From assembly GCF_024171895.1 (NCBI RefSeq), contig NZ_JAMTCQ010000016.1, positions 82,738-146,737 of the forward strand: a stretch of 64,000 nt of DNA. The letters are read 5' to 3'. The stretch comes from Prauserella halophila (GTDB lineage: Bacteria; Actinomycetota; Actinomycetes; Mycobacteriales; Pseudonocardiaceae). The position numbers and the translations under genes were made by a program. Below the pieces are notes generated by a model that saw only the letters and a list, made by a program, of their open reading frames with translations, was not told the origin of the DNA and did not search any database. How positions within the stretch are numbered: position 1 is the stretch's first letter; each line of letters begins with the position of its first letter. Shown here piece after piece: positions 17,884 to 26,664 of this stretch.

Positions 17884-18657
17884 ATGACCGACGGAATCGA
17901 GCTCACCCGCGACGGGGACGTCGCTCGCCTGACGCTGGCCAGGCCGGCCAAGATGAACGCGATCAGCTACGAGATGTGGTCGGCGATTCCCGGCCTCGTC
18001 GCCGACGTCGAGGCCGACGCGGCGGTGAAGGTGCTGGTGCTGGCGGGGGAGGGCGAGCACTTCTCGGCGGGTGCCGACATCGGGGAGTTCCGGGACCTGC
18101 GGTCGACCCCGGAGGGGGTCGCGACGTACGACAAGGCCGTGGACGCGGCCGTCGACGCACTGGCGGGGATGTCCAAGCCGAGCATCGCGATGATCCGGGG
18201 CAACTGCATCGGTGGCGGCTGTCAGCTGTCGGTGGCCTGCGATATGCGGTTCGCGGAGCCGGAGGCCCGATTCGGCATCACCCCCGCCAAGCTCGGCATC
18301 GTCTACCACTTCGAATCCACCCGGCTGCTGACCGAGCTCGTGGGACCTGCGCAGGCGCGCTATCTGTTGTTGTCGGGCAACCTCGTCGGCGCGTCGCGCG
18401 CCCGCGAGATCGGCCTCGTCACCGACGTGTTCGACGACCTGGAGGCGCAGACCGGGGAGTTCGCGGCGACGCTGTGCTCGCGGTCGCAGACGTCCGTGCG
18501 CGGCATGAACCGCATCATCGGCAAGATCGCCGCGGGCACGACCGAGCCGGATGCCGAGATCGATGCGCTACGGGACGAGGCAGCCCGCGGTGAGGACTAC
18601 GCCGAGGGCGTGGCCGCCTTCCTCGAACGCCGCAGGCCCCGGTTCACGTACCGGTGA
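17884..18657 (+). CDS. enoyl-CoA hydratase/isomerase family protein (crotonase)
   Basis: A 257-residue crotonase-fold protein. The oxyanion-hole segments are EHFSAGADIGEF (about 58-69) and IRGNCIGGGCQLSVACD (about 103-119). The usual hydratase Glu pair is not obvious: the second region reads FGITPAKLGIVYHFEST, and the substrate is not predictable. It has no Shine-Dalgarno; a TAGCCT hexamer (17870-17875) 8 nt before the ATG suggests a leaderless transcript. It is convergent with the cyclophilin gene and separated from it by a hairpin. Confidence 0.85.
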   Translation: MTDGIELTRDGDVARLTLARPAKMNAISYEMWSAIPGLVADVEADAAVKVLVLAGEGEHFSAGADIGEFRDLRSTPEGVATYDKAVDAAVDALAGMSKPSIAMIRGNCIGGGCQLSVACDMRFAEPEARFGITPAKLGIVYHFESTRLLTELVGPAQARYLLLSGNLVGASRAREIGLVTDVFDDLEAQTGEFAATLCSRSQTSVRGMNRIIGKIAAGTTEPDAEIDALRDEAARGEDYAEGVAAFLERRRPRFTYR

Positions 18658-18765
18658 GAGCCGGCCGCGATCGCGCTCCCGGCGCTCTGTAACCCGGTTC
18701 CCCGTAACCCGGTGCCCTGTGGATCCTGCGCGTGTGGACCCGGAGCCGGTGTCAGGAGGCGACGT

Positions 18766-18798
18766 GTCTCCCCGGGAACGATGTGTCCCCGGGGAGAC
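18766..18798. terminator. bidirectional hairpin between crotonase and cyclophilin genes
   Basis: GTCTCCCCGGG and CCCGGGGAGAC pair perfectly over 11 bp with an 11-nt loop. It lies between two convergent genes and can serve both. Confidence 0.7.
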
Positions 18799-18801
18799 GG
18801 C

Positions 18802-18859
18802 CACTGCGACGCGGTGACACTGCGACGACACTGCGACGCGGTGACACTGCGACGCGGTC
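18802..18859. repeat. short tandem repeat, 16-bp unit
   Basis: CACTGCGACGCGGTGA occurs three times (the last copy lacks its final bases), with one copy truncated to 11 bp between the first two. The array fills the spacer next to the cyclophilin stop codon and has no coding role. Confidence 0.8.
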
Positions 18860-18866
18860 GGCACCG

Positions 18867-19736
18867 TCACTGCGAGACGGTCACGTCGGTGAAGCGGACC
18901 TCGGTGTTCGGCTTGCCACCACCGGGGGAGGGGTCCAGCGATCCGTCGTGACCGGCCTTCGCGACCTCGTCCAGGACCTTCAGGCCCTCGTCGGAGATGG
19001 TGCCGAACACGGTGTAATCCGGCGGCAGCGCCGATGCCTCGCCGTAGACCATGAAGAACTGGCTGCCGTTGGTGTCGGGACCGGCGTTGGCCATGGCGAG
19101 GATGCCGCGGCCGTAGGTCAGCTCGTCGAACGTCTCGTCGGCGAACGTGTAGCCCGGACCGCCCGCGCCCTGCCCGGTCGGGTCGCCGCACTGCAGCATC
19201 TGCAGGCCCTGCGTGCCGAGGCGGTGGCACGTGGTGTCGGTGAAGTAGTCCTGCTCGGCGAGGTGTTCGAAACTGTTGACCGCACACGGGGCGAGGGACC
19301 GGTCGAGCGTGACCGGGATGTCGCCCGCGGTGGAGGACAGCGTCATCTCGACCGTGCCCTGGGACGAGATGCCCTGCCCGTTCGGCGGGTCCACCTGCTT
19401 GGCGGCCTCGCCGCCCTCGGGGTACTCGCAGTCCGTCGGGTTCGGCAGTGGTTCGCTGCGTTCGGCAGGCTCGACACGCTGGTCGGGAATGGAGATCTCC
19501 TCCGACGGCCCCTCTTCCGATGGTGCCGCGCTCGAACTCGGTTCGCCCTGAGCGTTCGCGGCGCCCTCGTCGTCCTGACCGGTCAGAACCACGATGAGGC
19601 CGGCGGCCAGGACGACGACGCCGACGGCCGCCCCGATGCCGATGATCTTGCGTCGCTTCGCGCGTTCGGCCCTGCGAGCGAGCTGCCGTTCCAGCTTGCG
19701 CTTCGCTGCCTCCCGGCGCTGCTGGTTGGTCCCCAC
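18867..19736 (-). CDS. ppiB: membrane-anchored peptidyl-prolyl cis-trans isomerase (cyclophilin type)
   Basis: About 289 residues. A basic cytoplasmic N-terminus (TNQQRREAAKRKLERQL) is followed by one membrane helix (IIGIGAAVGVVVLAAGLIVVL), a Ser/Glu/Pro linker to about residue 105, and an extracytoplasmic cyclophilin domain with NSFEHLAEQDYFTDTTCHR and NGSQFFMVYGEASALPPDYT. It likely assists folding of exported proteins. The GTG at 19734-19736 is chosen for GAGGAGG 5 nt upstream; an ATG 21 nt earlier lacks a site. Its place after relA matches the mycobacterial order. Confidence 0.92.
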   Translation of the reverse strand: MGTNQQRREAAKRKLERQLARRAERAKRRKIIGIGAAVGVVVLAAGLIVVLTGQDDEGAANAQGEPSSSAAPSEEGPSEEISIPDQRVEPAERSEPLPNPTDCEYPEGGEAAKQVDPPNGQGISSQGTVEMTLSSTAGDIPVTLDRSLAPCAVNSFEHLAEQDYFTDTTCHRLGTQGLQMLQCGDPTGQGAGGPGYTFADETFDELTYGRGILAMANAGPDTNGSQFFMVYGEASALPPDYTVFGTISDEGLKVLDEVAKAGHDGSLDPSPGGGKPNTEVRFTDVTVSQ

Positions 19737-19849
19737 CTGGCCTCCTCGTTCACCCACGTGTTGGCTGGCGGCAGTCTATGGGCACGGTCTGTAAGACCCC
19801 AGTACAGGGGCCGCTAGGCTGGAGGAGTCGCGGCTGTGGAGGTGAGAAC

Positions 19850-20623
19850 GTGCTGGTCGCAGGTTTCCCGGCCGGGACGTTCCAGGCGAACTGCTATCTG
19901 CTCGCGCCCGCCCCGGGCGGCCCGGGGGTGATCGTCGACCCCGGCGAGGACGCGATCGCATCACTCGACGGGACGGTCGCCGAGCACGGACTGACGCCCG
20001 TGGCGATCCTGGCCACGCACGGCCATCCGGATCATGTCCACGCGGCCGCCGAGGCCGCTCGCACCTATGACATTCCCGTGTGGATCCGGCCGGAGGATCA
20101 TCCGCTGCTGCGGAGGCCGTGGCGCGGTCTGAACCACGACCTCGCGGCCGGACTCGGTGCCCGGCCGTGGCCCGAACCCCACACGGTGCGGGAACTGCCG
20201 GACCGCACCGGTGACTCGCACCCGGTGCTGGAGCTGGCCGGGTTGCGGATCGAGGTCCTGCACACGCCCGGCCACACCGCGGGTTCGGTCGTGTTCCGGC
20301 TCGCGACCGGCGAAGGCGGGCAGATCGCACTCACCGGGGACACGGTGATGGCGGGGTCGGCGGGCCGCAGCGATCTGCCCGGTGGAGATCCCGTGGCGTT
20401 GCGGCGGTCGCTGGCGATGCTGTCGGCGGTCCTCGACGACGACACGGTTCTGCTGCCGGGGCACGGCCCGAGTACGACCATGGGACAGGAGAAGTCGGGG
20501 AACCCGTGGCTGACGGCGCCGGGCGACGGTGGCACCGCCGAGGCCGGCGGTGCCGACGACCGGGCCGGCGTGACGCCCGGAGCGGGACGCGGACCAGCAG
20601 AGGCCGGAGAGAGGCGATCATGA
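19850..20623 (+). CDS. metallo-beta-lactamase fold hydrolase (glyoxalase II-like)
   Basis: A 257-residue protein with the metal-binding motif THGHPDHVHA near residue 62, a second ligand region LHTPGHTAGSVVF, an Asp in ALTGDTVMAG and a late His in LLPGHGPSTTM. These define a di-metal hydrolase of the glyoxalase II/RNase-Z-like superfamily; the substrate is unknown. The last ~40 residues are low complexity. GTG 19850 has GGAGGTGA upstream, and a TAGGCT hexamer (19815-19820) is a plausible -10. In mycobacteria hisS follows this gene; here an unrelated membrane protein overlaps its stop (ATGA). Confidence 0.88.
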   Translation: MLVAGFPAGTFQANCYLLAPAPGGPGVIVDPGEDAIASLDGTVAEHGLTPVAILATHGHPDHVHAAAEAARTYDIPVWIRPEDHPLLRRPWRGLNHDLAAGLGARPWPEPHTVRELPDRTGDSHPVLELAGLRIEVLHTPGHTAGSVVFRLATGEGGQIALTGDTVMAGSAGRSDLPGGDPVALRRSLAMLSAVLDDDTVLLPGHGPSTTMGQEKSGNPWLTAPGDGGTAEAGGADDRAGVTPGAGRGPAEAGERRS

Positions 20624-21396
20624 GTGAACCGGAGCCGACGGACCCGGAACTTCCGGACCCGGAACCGCCGGGCGCGGCGGACGGCCGGCGTGACGCGGGA
20701 ACCGGCGACGACGGCGCAGCACCGGGCCCCGGGCAGTCCGCCGAGGGCGGTACGGCCGGGCGCGCGCCGGAACCGGAGCGGATCGTCCTCTACGGCCAGG
20801 ACGCGAAGCTCCGGCGTAAGCGAGCCGCCGCCGGTCTCGCGGGCGTGGTGCTGTTCGCCGCGGCGTTCGGCGGCGTGGCGGGCCTGATCGGCGGACCCGG
20901 CCCCGGCCTGGTCGTCGCCGGGATCGTCGCCGCGGCACTGGGATTCGTCGTGGTCTCCAACGCGCGGCGGCAGGTCTGGCTCGAGGGCCGGACCGTGATC
21001 ATGCGCAGCTGGGGCAGCCGCCGCGTCGACCTGGTCACCGCTCCGCGGATCGAGCTCCTGCTCAGCGACGTACGCGGCTCGCGCACCGTCAGCCTGCTCG
21101 TGACGTCCGAGTCGAACAAGGCCGTGAAGATCGATCTCGCGATCTATGCCGGAACCGGTGGCCGTGAGCTCGGCATCCTGGCGTTGCGCAGGCTCGCCGA
21201 CGCACTCGCCGACAACATCGAAGCCAACGGCCTCGTCTTCTCCGAGCTGCTCGTCGCGCAGCTGCGGGCCGAGGCGCGCGGTGACGCGGCGGCGGAACGG
21301 CCGCTGTATCGCATCGGCTCGCTCGCACCGCAGGGCAAACTCGCCCAGCGGTTCACGATGGAGGCCGTGAGCCGGTTCGTGGCGTCGCTGGATTGA
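20620..21396 (+). CDS. unknown membrane protein with two helices and a PH-like C-terminal region
   Basis: I do not recognise a characterised family. The 258-residue protein has a Pro/Glu/Gly-rich N-terminal ~60 residues, two adjacent hydrophobic helices (about 69-91 and 95-115), then a soluble part resembling bacterial PH-type membrane proteins (RQVWLEGRTVIMRSWGSRRV, then VDLVTAPRIELLLSDVRG). It is translationally coupled to the metallo-hydrolase (ATGA overlap). Its last 44 bp overlap the 3' end of the opposite-strand YibE/F gene. Confidence 0.7.
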   Translation: MSEPEPTDPELPDPEPPGAADGRRDAGTGDDGAAPGPGQSAEGGTAGRAPEPERIVLYGQDAKLRRKRAAAGLAGVVLFAAAFGGVAGLIGGPGPGLVVAGIVAAALGFVVVSNARRQVWLEGRTVIMRSWGSRRVDLVTAPRIELLLSDVRGSRTVSLLVTSESNKAVKIDLAIYAGTGGRELGILALRRLADALADNIEANGLVFSELLVAQLRAEARGDAAAERPLYRIGSLAPQGKLAQRFTMEAVSRFVASLD

Positions 21397-22936
21397 CCCG
21401 CTCCGCCGCCGCGGACTCGTCGCCTGCGGCGGCCGGACGTCCCGCAGGGGCGGCACGGTTCCCCTCCCGTGCGGTGTTCTCCTTCCCGGCGGCGTTCTGC
21501 TCCCGGACGGTGTTCTCGCCCCCGGTGGCGTTGTGCTCCCGGACTACGATGAGTGCTGCGAGGAGCGTCGTCACGGGCACGGCCGCGATGATCCCGATAC
21601 TGCCGGCGAGGGTGCGCACGATCTCGGCGGCCAGTTCCTGTGAGGTCAGGACCGGGCCCAGCCCGACGTCGGACAGCGACGCCAGCAGCAGGGCAGGCAG
21701 CGCGGCGCCGGCGTAGGCCATCACCAGCGTGTTGACGGCCGAGCCGACGTGGGCACGTCCGATCCGCAGCGCCGCGCCGTACAGTTGCCGCCACGACTGG
21801 CGCGGGTTCGCCCGGTGCAACTCCCACACGGCGCTCGCCTGCGTGACCGTGACGTCGTCGAGCACGCCGAGTGCACCGATGACGATCCCCGCCAGCAACA
21901 GCCCCCGTGCGTCGATGCCGTGCCCGAGTGACCCGATCAGCGTCGAGGTGCCCTCGTCCAGGCCGGTCAGGCGCGCCGCGCCCGCGAACACCGTGGCGAG
22001 CAGGCCGATGAGCGCCAGGCTCACCATCGTCCCGAGCACCGCCGCCGACGTGCGCGCCGAGAAGCCGTGCGTCGTGTACAGCGCGACGAACATGATCAGT
22101 CCGGCACCGGCGATCGCGACGAGCAGTGGGTCGGCCCCGTGCAGGATCGACGGCAGCACGAACAGCCCGATGATCGCGGCGGTGGCGGCCAGCGCGCCGA
22201 GCGCCGCAGCGCCGCGCCACCGGCCCAGCACCACGACGGCGAGTGCGAACAGGCCTGCCAGCAGCACGAGCGGCAGACCACGTTGGAAGTCCCGCACCTG
22301 GTAGGAGGACCCGGCCTGCGGGTCGGCGCCGGTGTAGGACAGCACGACGGCATCGCCCGCGGCGAACCGCGGGTTGCCCTCGCCCGCGGGCAGGTTCTGC
22401 GTGATCGTGCGGCCCTCGGCGGGCCCGTCGGTGAGCACGATCTCGACCGTCTGGCACCGCGCGCCGTCGCCGGGGTCACCGGGGTCACCGGGGTCACCGA
22501 CCTGCACCTGGCCCGCCGACAGGCACGGCCCGAGCTCCGAGGAGGCCACGTCGCCGCGGACGGGATCGCCCACCGAGTGCCCGGTGACCTCCGGCTGTCC
22601 CCACGGATACAGCAGTACGACGGCGGCCAGTGCGGCGAGTGCGAACGGGGCGAGCAGCGACGCCAGCAGGAGCCGCACCCGGCGCGACGCCGGTGCCGCA
22701 GGCTCGTGTCCGTGTCCGTGTCCGTGTCCGTGTCCGTGTCCGTGTCCGTGCGCCGGTGCGGGTGCGGGTGTCTGCCCGCGGCGACGATGCCGCTGCGGTG
22801 GTGGCTCGCCGGGACCCGCGGTCACGTCCCGGGGGTGCGGTCTCCGGGCACGGTGGCCGGTCGCGGGTTCTTCGTGGGGCGGGACCGGTTCGGGCAGGAC
22901 CGGCCCGGTGTCGTCGTCCGAGAAGTCGCGGGGCAC
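21353..22936 (-). CDS. YibE/F family transporter
   Basis: About 527 residues. A Pro/Arg/His-rich cytoplasmic N-terminus (to ~100) is followed by one helix (LLLASLLAPFALAALAAVVLL), an extracytoplasmic domain of ~130 residues with a GDPGDPGDPGD repeat, and seven or so helices carrying the family features GVLDDVTVTQASAVWELHRA and VGSAVNTLVMAYAGAALPALL. The family is a multitransmembrane permease of uncertain substrate. The N-terminus contains a (His-Gly)n run of at least seven dipeptides that could bind metal. GTG at 22934-22936 is the best start but is not certain. The 3' end overlaps the preceding gene tail to tail. Confidence 0.82.
   Translation of the reverse strand: MPRDFSDDDTGPVLPEPVPPHEEPATGHRARRPHPRDVTAGPGEPPPQRHRRRGQTPAPAPAHGHGHGHGHGHGHGHEPAAPASRRVRLLLASLLAPFALAALAAVVLLYPWGQPEVTGHSVGDPVRGDVASSELGPCLSAGQVQVGDPGDPGDPGDGARCQTVEIVLTDGPAEGRTITQNLPAGEGNPRFAAGDAVVLSYTGADPQAGSSYQVRDFQRGLPLVLLAGLFALAVVVLGRWRGAAALGALAATAAIIGLFVLPSILHGADPLLVAIAGAGLIMFVALYTTHGFSARTSAAVLGTMVSLALIGLLATVFAGAARLTGLDEGTSTLIGSLGHGIDARGLLLAGIVIGALGVLDDVTVTQASAVWELHRANPRQSWRQLYGAALRIGRAHVGSAVNTLVMAYAGAALPALLLASLSDVGLGPVLTSQELAAEIVRTLAGSIGIIAAVPVTTLLAALIVVREHNATGGENTVREQNAAGKENTAREGNRAAPAGRPAAAGDESAAAERVNPATPRTGSRPPS
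22705..22746. repeat. hexanucleotide repeat encoding a His-Gly run
   Basis: Seven perfect tandem copies of CGTGTC. On the minus strand they encode alternating Gly and His in the N-terminal cytoplasmic region of the YibE/F protein. Six-base steps keep the frame, so length change would alter only the number of His-Gly pairs. Confidence 0.92.
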
Positions 22937-23317
22937 GGGGACATCCTGGCGGGCGGGCGTGGCCGGGCGGACGCCAGGGCTCCGTGCCGAAATTCCGTAC
23001 GAATGTCCCGGTGTACCGGACGGGAAGCGTGGTGCGGCGGCAGTCGACGGCCGCGCGGTGAGTGCCGACGTCCGCACCGGAAGGCGCGGTGCCGATCGGG
23101 TGCCGGTGTCGATCGGGCGCCGATGCCGATCGGGTGTACGGGTCGGTCCGGCCCCGGATGTCGATGAGGTGCGCGGGGCCGGCCGGACGCGGGCGGAAAA
23201 CCGGGTGCGGGCGGAAACCTGGTGCCGATCCGGTGCGGGCGGTTCGTTAACCTGGGCCGTCGGCGGTACCGCCGATCGACCCGACCCGCGTTTTCGCTTC
23301 CGAGAGGACCCTGCGCA
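22937..23317. promoter_or_regulatory. divergent spacer before YibE/F gene and aspS
   Basis: The 381-bp spacer holds no gene. It is filled with imperfect repeats built on CCGATCGGG (about 23092-23140) and on GTGCGGGCGG (about 23185-23243). TAACCT at 23248-23253 is a good -10 candidate for aspS, giving a leader of about 58 nt. I see no T-box or other structured leader. Confidence 0.45.
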
Positions 23318-25111
23318 GTGCTTCGCACTCACGACGCCGGCACCCTGCGTGCCGAGCACGTTGGCCAGACCGTCACCCTGACCGGCTGGGTGGCCAGGCG
23401 GCGCGATCACGGTGGGGTGATCTTCGTCGATCTGCGGGACGCGAGCGGCGTCGCCCAGGTCGTGTTCCGTGAGGGCGAGATGGCCGACCGCGCGCACAAC
23501 CTGCGGTCCGAGTACTGCGTCGAGGTCACCGGCGAGGTGTCGACGCGCCCCGAGGGCAACGAGAACCCGGAGATCGCCACGGGCGGCATCGAGGTCTATG
23601 TCAACGACCTCGAGGTGCTGTCGGAGGCCGCGCCGCTGCCGTTCCCGGTGGACGAGCGGCTCGAGGTCGGCGAGGAGGTGCGGCTCAAGCACCGGTACCT
23701 CGACCTGCGCCGTGACGGTCAGGCCCGCAACATGCGCCTGCGCAGCGACGTCAACCGCGTCGCGCGGAACGTGCTGCACGACGAGGACTTCGTCGAGGTC
23801 GAGACGCCCACGATGACGCGGTCCACGCCCGAGGGCGCCCGCGACTTCCTCGTGCCCGCACGGTTGCGGCCGGGATCCTGGTACGCGCTGCCGCAGTCGC
23901 CCCAGCTGTTCAAGCAGCTCCTGATGGTCGGCGGGCTCGAGCGCTACTACCAGATCGCACGGTGCTACCGCGACGAGGACTTCCGCGCCGACCGGCAGCC
24001 CGAGTTCACCCAGCTCGACATCGAGATGAGCTTCGTCGAGCAGGACGACGTGATCGCGCTCGGCGAGAAGATCATCGGGCAGCTGTGGACGCTGATCGAC
24101 GTCGAGCTGCCGGCGACGTTCCGCCGGATGAGCTATGCCGAAGCGATGGCCAAGTACGGCTCGGACAAGCCCGACCTGCGGTTCGGCCTCGAGCTGACCG
24201 AGCTGACCGAGTTCTTCGCGAACACCCCGTTCCGGGTGTTCCAGGCGCCCTATGTCGGCGCGGTCGTCATGCCCGGTGGGGCCGACCAGCCGCGGCGCAC
24301 GCTCGACGCCTGGCAGGACTGGGCCAAGCAGCGCGGGCACAAGGGCCTCGCGTACGTGCTGGTCGGCGACGACGGAACGCTGTCCGGTCCGGTCGCGAAG
24401 AACATCTCCGAGGACGAGAAGGCCGGTCTGGCCGACGCCGTCGGGGCGAACCCCGGCGACTGCATCTTCTTCGCCGCGGGCCCGCCGAACAGCGCACGGG
24501 CCCTGCTCGGCGCCGCGCGCGGCGAGGTCGCCGAGAGCCTCGGCCTGATCGACGAGAACGCCTGGTCGTTCGTGTGGATCGTCGACGCCCCGATGTTCGA
24601 GGCCGCCGACGAGACCGACGACGTCACGGTCGGCACCGGACAGTGGGCGGCCCTGCACCACGCCTTCACCTCGCCGAAGCCCGAATGGGTCGACACGTTC
24701 GACAGCGACCCCGGCAATGCGCTGGCCTACGCCTACGACCTCGTCTGCAACGGCAACGAGATCGGCGGGGGCTCCATCCGTATCCACCGCGGGGACGTGC
24801 AGAAGCGCGTGTTCGAGGTCATGGGCATCTCGGCGGAGGATGCGCAGGAGAAGTTCGGCTTCCTGCTGGACGCGTTCCAGTACGGACCGCCGCCGCACGG
24901 CGGTATCGCGTTCGGCTGGGACCGCATCGTGATGTTGCTGGCCGGTGCCGACTCGCTGCGCGACGTCATCGCGTTCCCGAAGACCGGCGGCGGGTTCGAC
25001 CCGCTGACCAGCGCGCCCGCGCCGATCACGGCCCAGCAGCGGAAGGAGGCGGGCGTCGACGCGAAGCCCGCTTCACCCGCACAGGGCGGGGACCAGCGGT
25101 CCGCCCGGTAG
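23318..25111 (+). CDS. aspS: aspartyl-tRNA synthetase
   Basis: A 597-residue class IIb synthetase. The N-terminal OB anticodon domain ([20 protein letters not shown]) is followed by motif 2 ([21 protein letters not shown]), the bacterial GAD insertion domain (about 290-430) and motif 3 ([16 protein letters not shown]). GTG 23318 has GAGAGGA ~10 nt upstream; the longer open frame upstream is rejected. Many actinobacterial AspRS enzymes also charge tRNA-Asn for later amidation; this cannot be decided from the sequence here. The last 25 residues are a short low-complexity tail. Confidence 0.97.
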   Translation: MLRTHDAGTLRAEHVGQTVTLTGWVARRRDHGGVIFVDLRDASGVAQVVFREGEMADRAHNLRSEYCVEVTGEVSTRPEGNENPEIATGGIEVYVNDLEVLSEAAPLPFPVDERLEVGEEVRLKHRYLDLRRDGQARNMRLRSDVNRVARNVLHDEDFVEVETPTMTRSTPEGARDFLVPARLRPGSWYALPQSPQLFKQLLMVGGLERYYQIARCYRDEDFRADRQPEFTQLDIEMSFVEQDDVIALGEKIIGQLWTLIDVELPATFRRMSYAEAMAKYGSDKPDLRFGLELTELTEFFANTPFRVFQAPYVGAVVMPGGADQPRRTLDAWQDWAKQRGHKGLAYVLVGDDGTLSGPVAKNISEDEKAGLADAVGANPGDCIFFAAGPPNSARALLGAARGEVAESLGLIDENAWSFVWIVDAPMFEAADETDDVTVGTGQWAALHHAFTSPKPEWVDTFDSDPGNALAYAYDLVCNGNEIGGGSIRIHRGDVQKRVFEVMGISAEDAQEKFGFLLDAFQYGPPPHGGIAFGWDRIVMLLAGADSLRDVIAFPKTGGGFDPLTSAPAPITAQQRKEAGVDAKPASPAQGGDQRSAR

Positions 25112-25132
25112 CAGAGCCCGGGACCGCGAGCG

Positions 25133-25159
25133 GCTGCCGGAGCCGGGTGCTCCGGCAGC
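25133..25159 (+). terminator. hairpin after aspS
   Basis: GCTGCCGGAGC-CGGGT-GCTCCGGCAGC is a perfect 11-bp stem with a 5-nt loop, 21 bp after the aspS stop. Confidence 0.75.
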
Positions 25160-25295
25160 GGCGACGCGGGCGAACTCCGCGGCCGTTCGCGACGCCGCGC
25201 CGCGTACCACGCATGGCCGAATGTCGCCGTGTGGTGCGGATTGCGGTTCCCGGATTGTGGTCACTGTTCCCGTCGCACTAGTAGGGTCGGAGCCA

Positions 25296-26591
25296 ATGAC
25301 TGTGGATACCCCTCCTGCCGACGACTCGACCGTCGGTGCGGGAGCGGACTCTCCCTCCAGCGATGCCGCCGTGGCCGCGGTGGACGCTGCCGAGGCGGTT
25401 CTCGCGCAGCGTTTCGGCAGCACGATCTCGCTGGTCGATGCCGAGGACCTCGCCGGCAGCGGCCCCGCCACCGTGGTGCGTGCCAGAGTGGCGTCGTCGC
25501 CGTTCTCGCTGCCTCGCACGCTCGTCATCAAGCACTATCCGGACGAGCCCGTCGACGGCGAGGACGACGCGTTCGCCCGTGAGGCCGCCAGCTATCAGCT
25601 GTTCACCGCGTTGTCGGCCGACGACCGCACGTGTCCGGAGATCCTCGCGCACAGTGCCGACCACCGGCTGCTCGTGATCGACGATCTCGGCCGTGCGCCG
25701 ACCCTGCAGGACAAGCTGGGCGGATCCGACGCCCGTGCGGCGGAAACGGCCCTGCTGTCGTGGGCACGGTCGCTGGGGCGGATGCACTTCAACACGGCCA
25801 ATCGCGAGGCCGACTTCAATGCCCTGCTGCGCAGGCTCGGCCAGTCCGGACCGGGTGCGGGGCAGCCCGAGCAGTCCGCGCCGTCCGCGTTCGACCCGGC
25901 CGAGGTGGCGGCCGAGGCGCCGGCGCTCCTGAAGGAGGAGCTCGGCATCGAGACGCCACCCGCGGTCGTCGCGGCCGCGGAGCGCGCCGCGGAGCAGGCC
26001 CGTTCGGCGGCGTTCCGCGCGTTCAGTCCGGTGGATCTGTGGCCGGACAACAACCTCGTGACCAGCGACGGGATCCGATTCCTCGACTTCGAGCGGGGAC
26101 GCGTGCGCAGCGCGCTGGTCGACGCGGCGCACATGCTGGTGCCGTTCGTGTCGGGCCCGGAGCCGCTGGCCCTGCCGGCAGGCGTCAGCGAGGCGATGAT
26201 CACGTCGTGGCGGGCCGAGGTGACCGACCTGTGGCCGTCACTGGCCGAGGAGGAGACGCTCGATCGGTACCTGATCGACGCCGCGCAGCTGCTCGTGTGG
26301 CAGGCGACGTGCCGGTGGCTGCTCGCGCCCGCCGGTGCGTCCGGCGACGGCGAGGTCCCCGACGACAACGCCGATCGGGACCGGATCCACCGGCGCGACC
26401 TCGGTGCCGGTGCCGCTGCCCGCGCGGCGGCGCTGGTCACCTGGTGGCGTGACCTCGCTGCGCATGCGGACCGGGCAGGCGACCCTGCCGACGGGACGGA
26501 GGTCGCCGCGCACGCGCACGCCGTCGCCCGCGCGCTCGACCTGCGCTTCGGGCCGGACCTCGAACTGCCGCTGTACCCGGCATTCCGCTGA
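25296..26591 (+). CDS. aminoglycoside phosphotransferase-like (APH/choline-kinase fold) protein
   Basis: A 431-residue protein whose C-terminal half resembles small-molecule kinases of the APH fold. [13 protein letters not shown] (about 247-259) aligns with the HGDxxxxN catalytic loop and keeps the Asp and Asn but has Pro-Val in place of His-Gly. [10 protein letters not shown] supplies the metal-binding Asp. The N-lobe Lys in [12 protein letters not shown] is present. The substrate is unknown; linkage to resistance is not implied. TAGGGT at 25282-25287, 8 nt before the ATG, fits a leaderless or near-leaderless promoter. It lies between aspS and rarA. Confidence 0.72.
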   Translation: MTVDTPPADDSTVGAGADSPSSDAAVAAVDAAEAVLAQRFGSTISLVDAEDLAGSGPATVVRARVASSPFSLPRTLVIKHYPDEPVDGEDDAFAREAASYQLFTALSADDRTCPEILAHSADHRLLVIDDLGRAPTLQDKLGGSDARAAETALLSWARSLGRMHFNTANREADFNALLRRLGQSGPGAGQPEQSAPSAFDPAEVAAEAPALLKEELGIETPPAVVAAAERAAEQARSAAFRAFSPVDLWPDNNLVTSDGIRFLDFERGRVRSALVDAAHMLVPFVSGPEPLALPAGVSEAMITSWRAEVTDLWPSLAEEETLDRYLIDAAQLLVWQATCRWLLAPAGASGDGEVPDDNADRDRIHRRDLGAGAAARAAALVTWWRDLAAHADRAGDPADGTEVAAHAHAVARALDLRFGPDLELPLYPAFR

Positions 26592-26664
26592 TCGGGCCGT
26601 ACCCGGCCGGTGGCGACGACGCCTGCCCGTCCGGGCTGTCGGTACCGCCGATTACGGTCGGGGA

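Noticed and set aside
21353..24898. A single 1181-codon open frame on the minus strand
   Set aside because: Only 21353-22936 is the YibE/F gene. The upstream part is antisense to aspS and arises from GC-rich codon bias.
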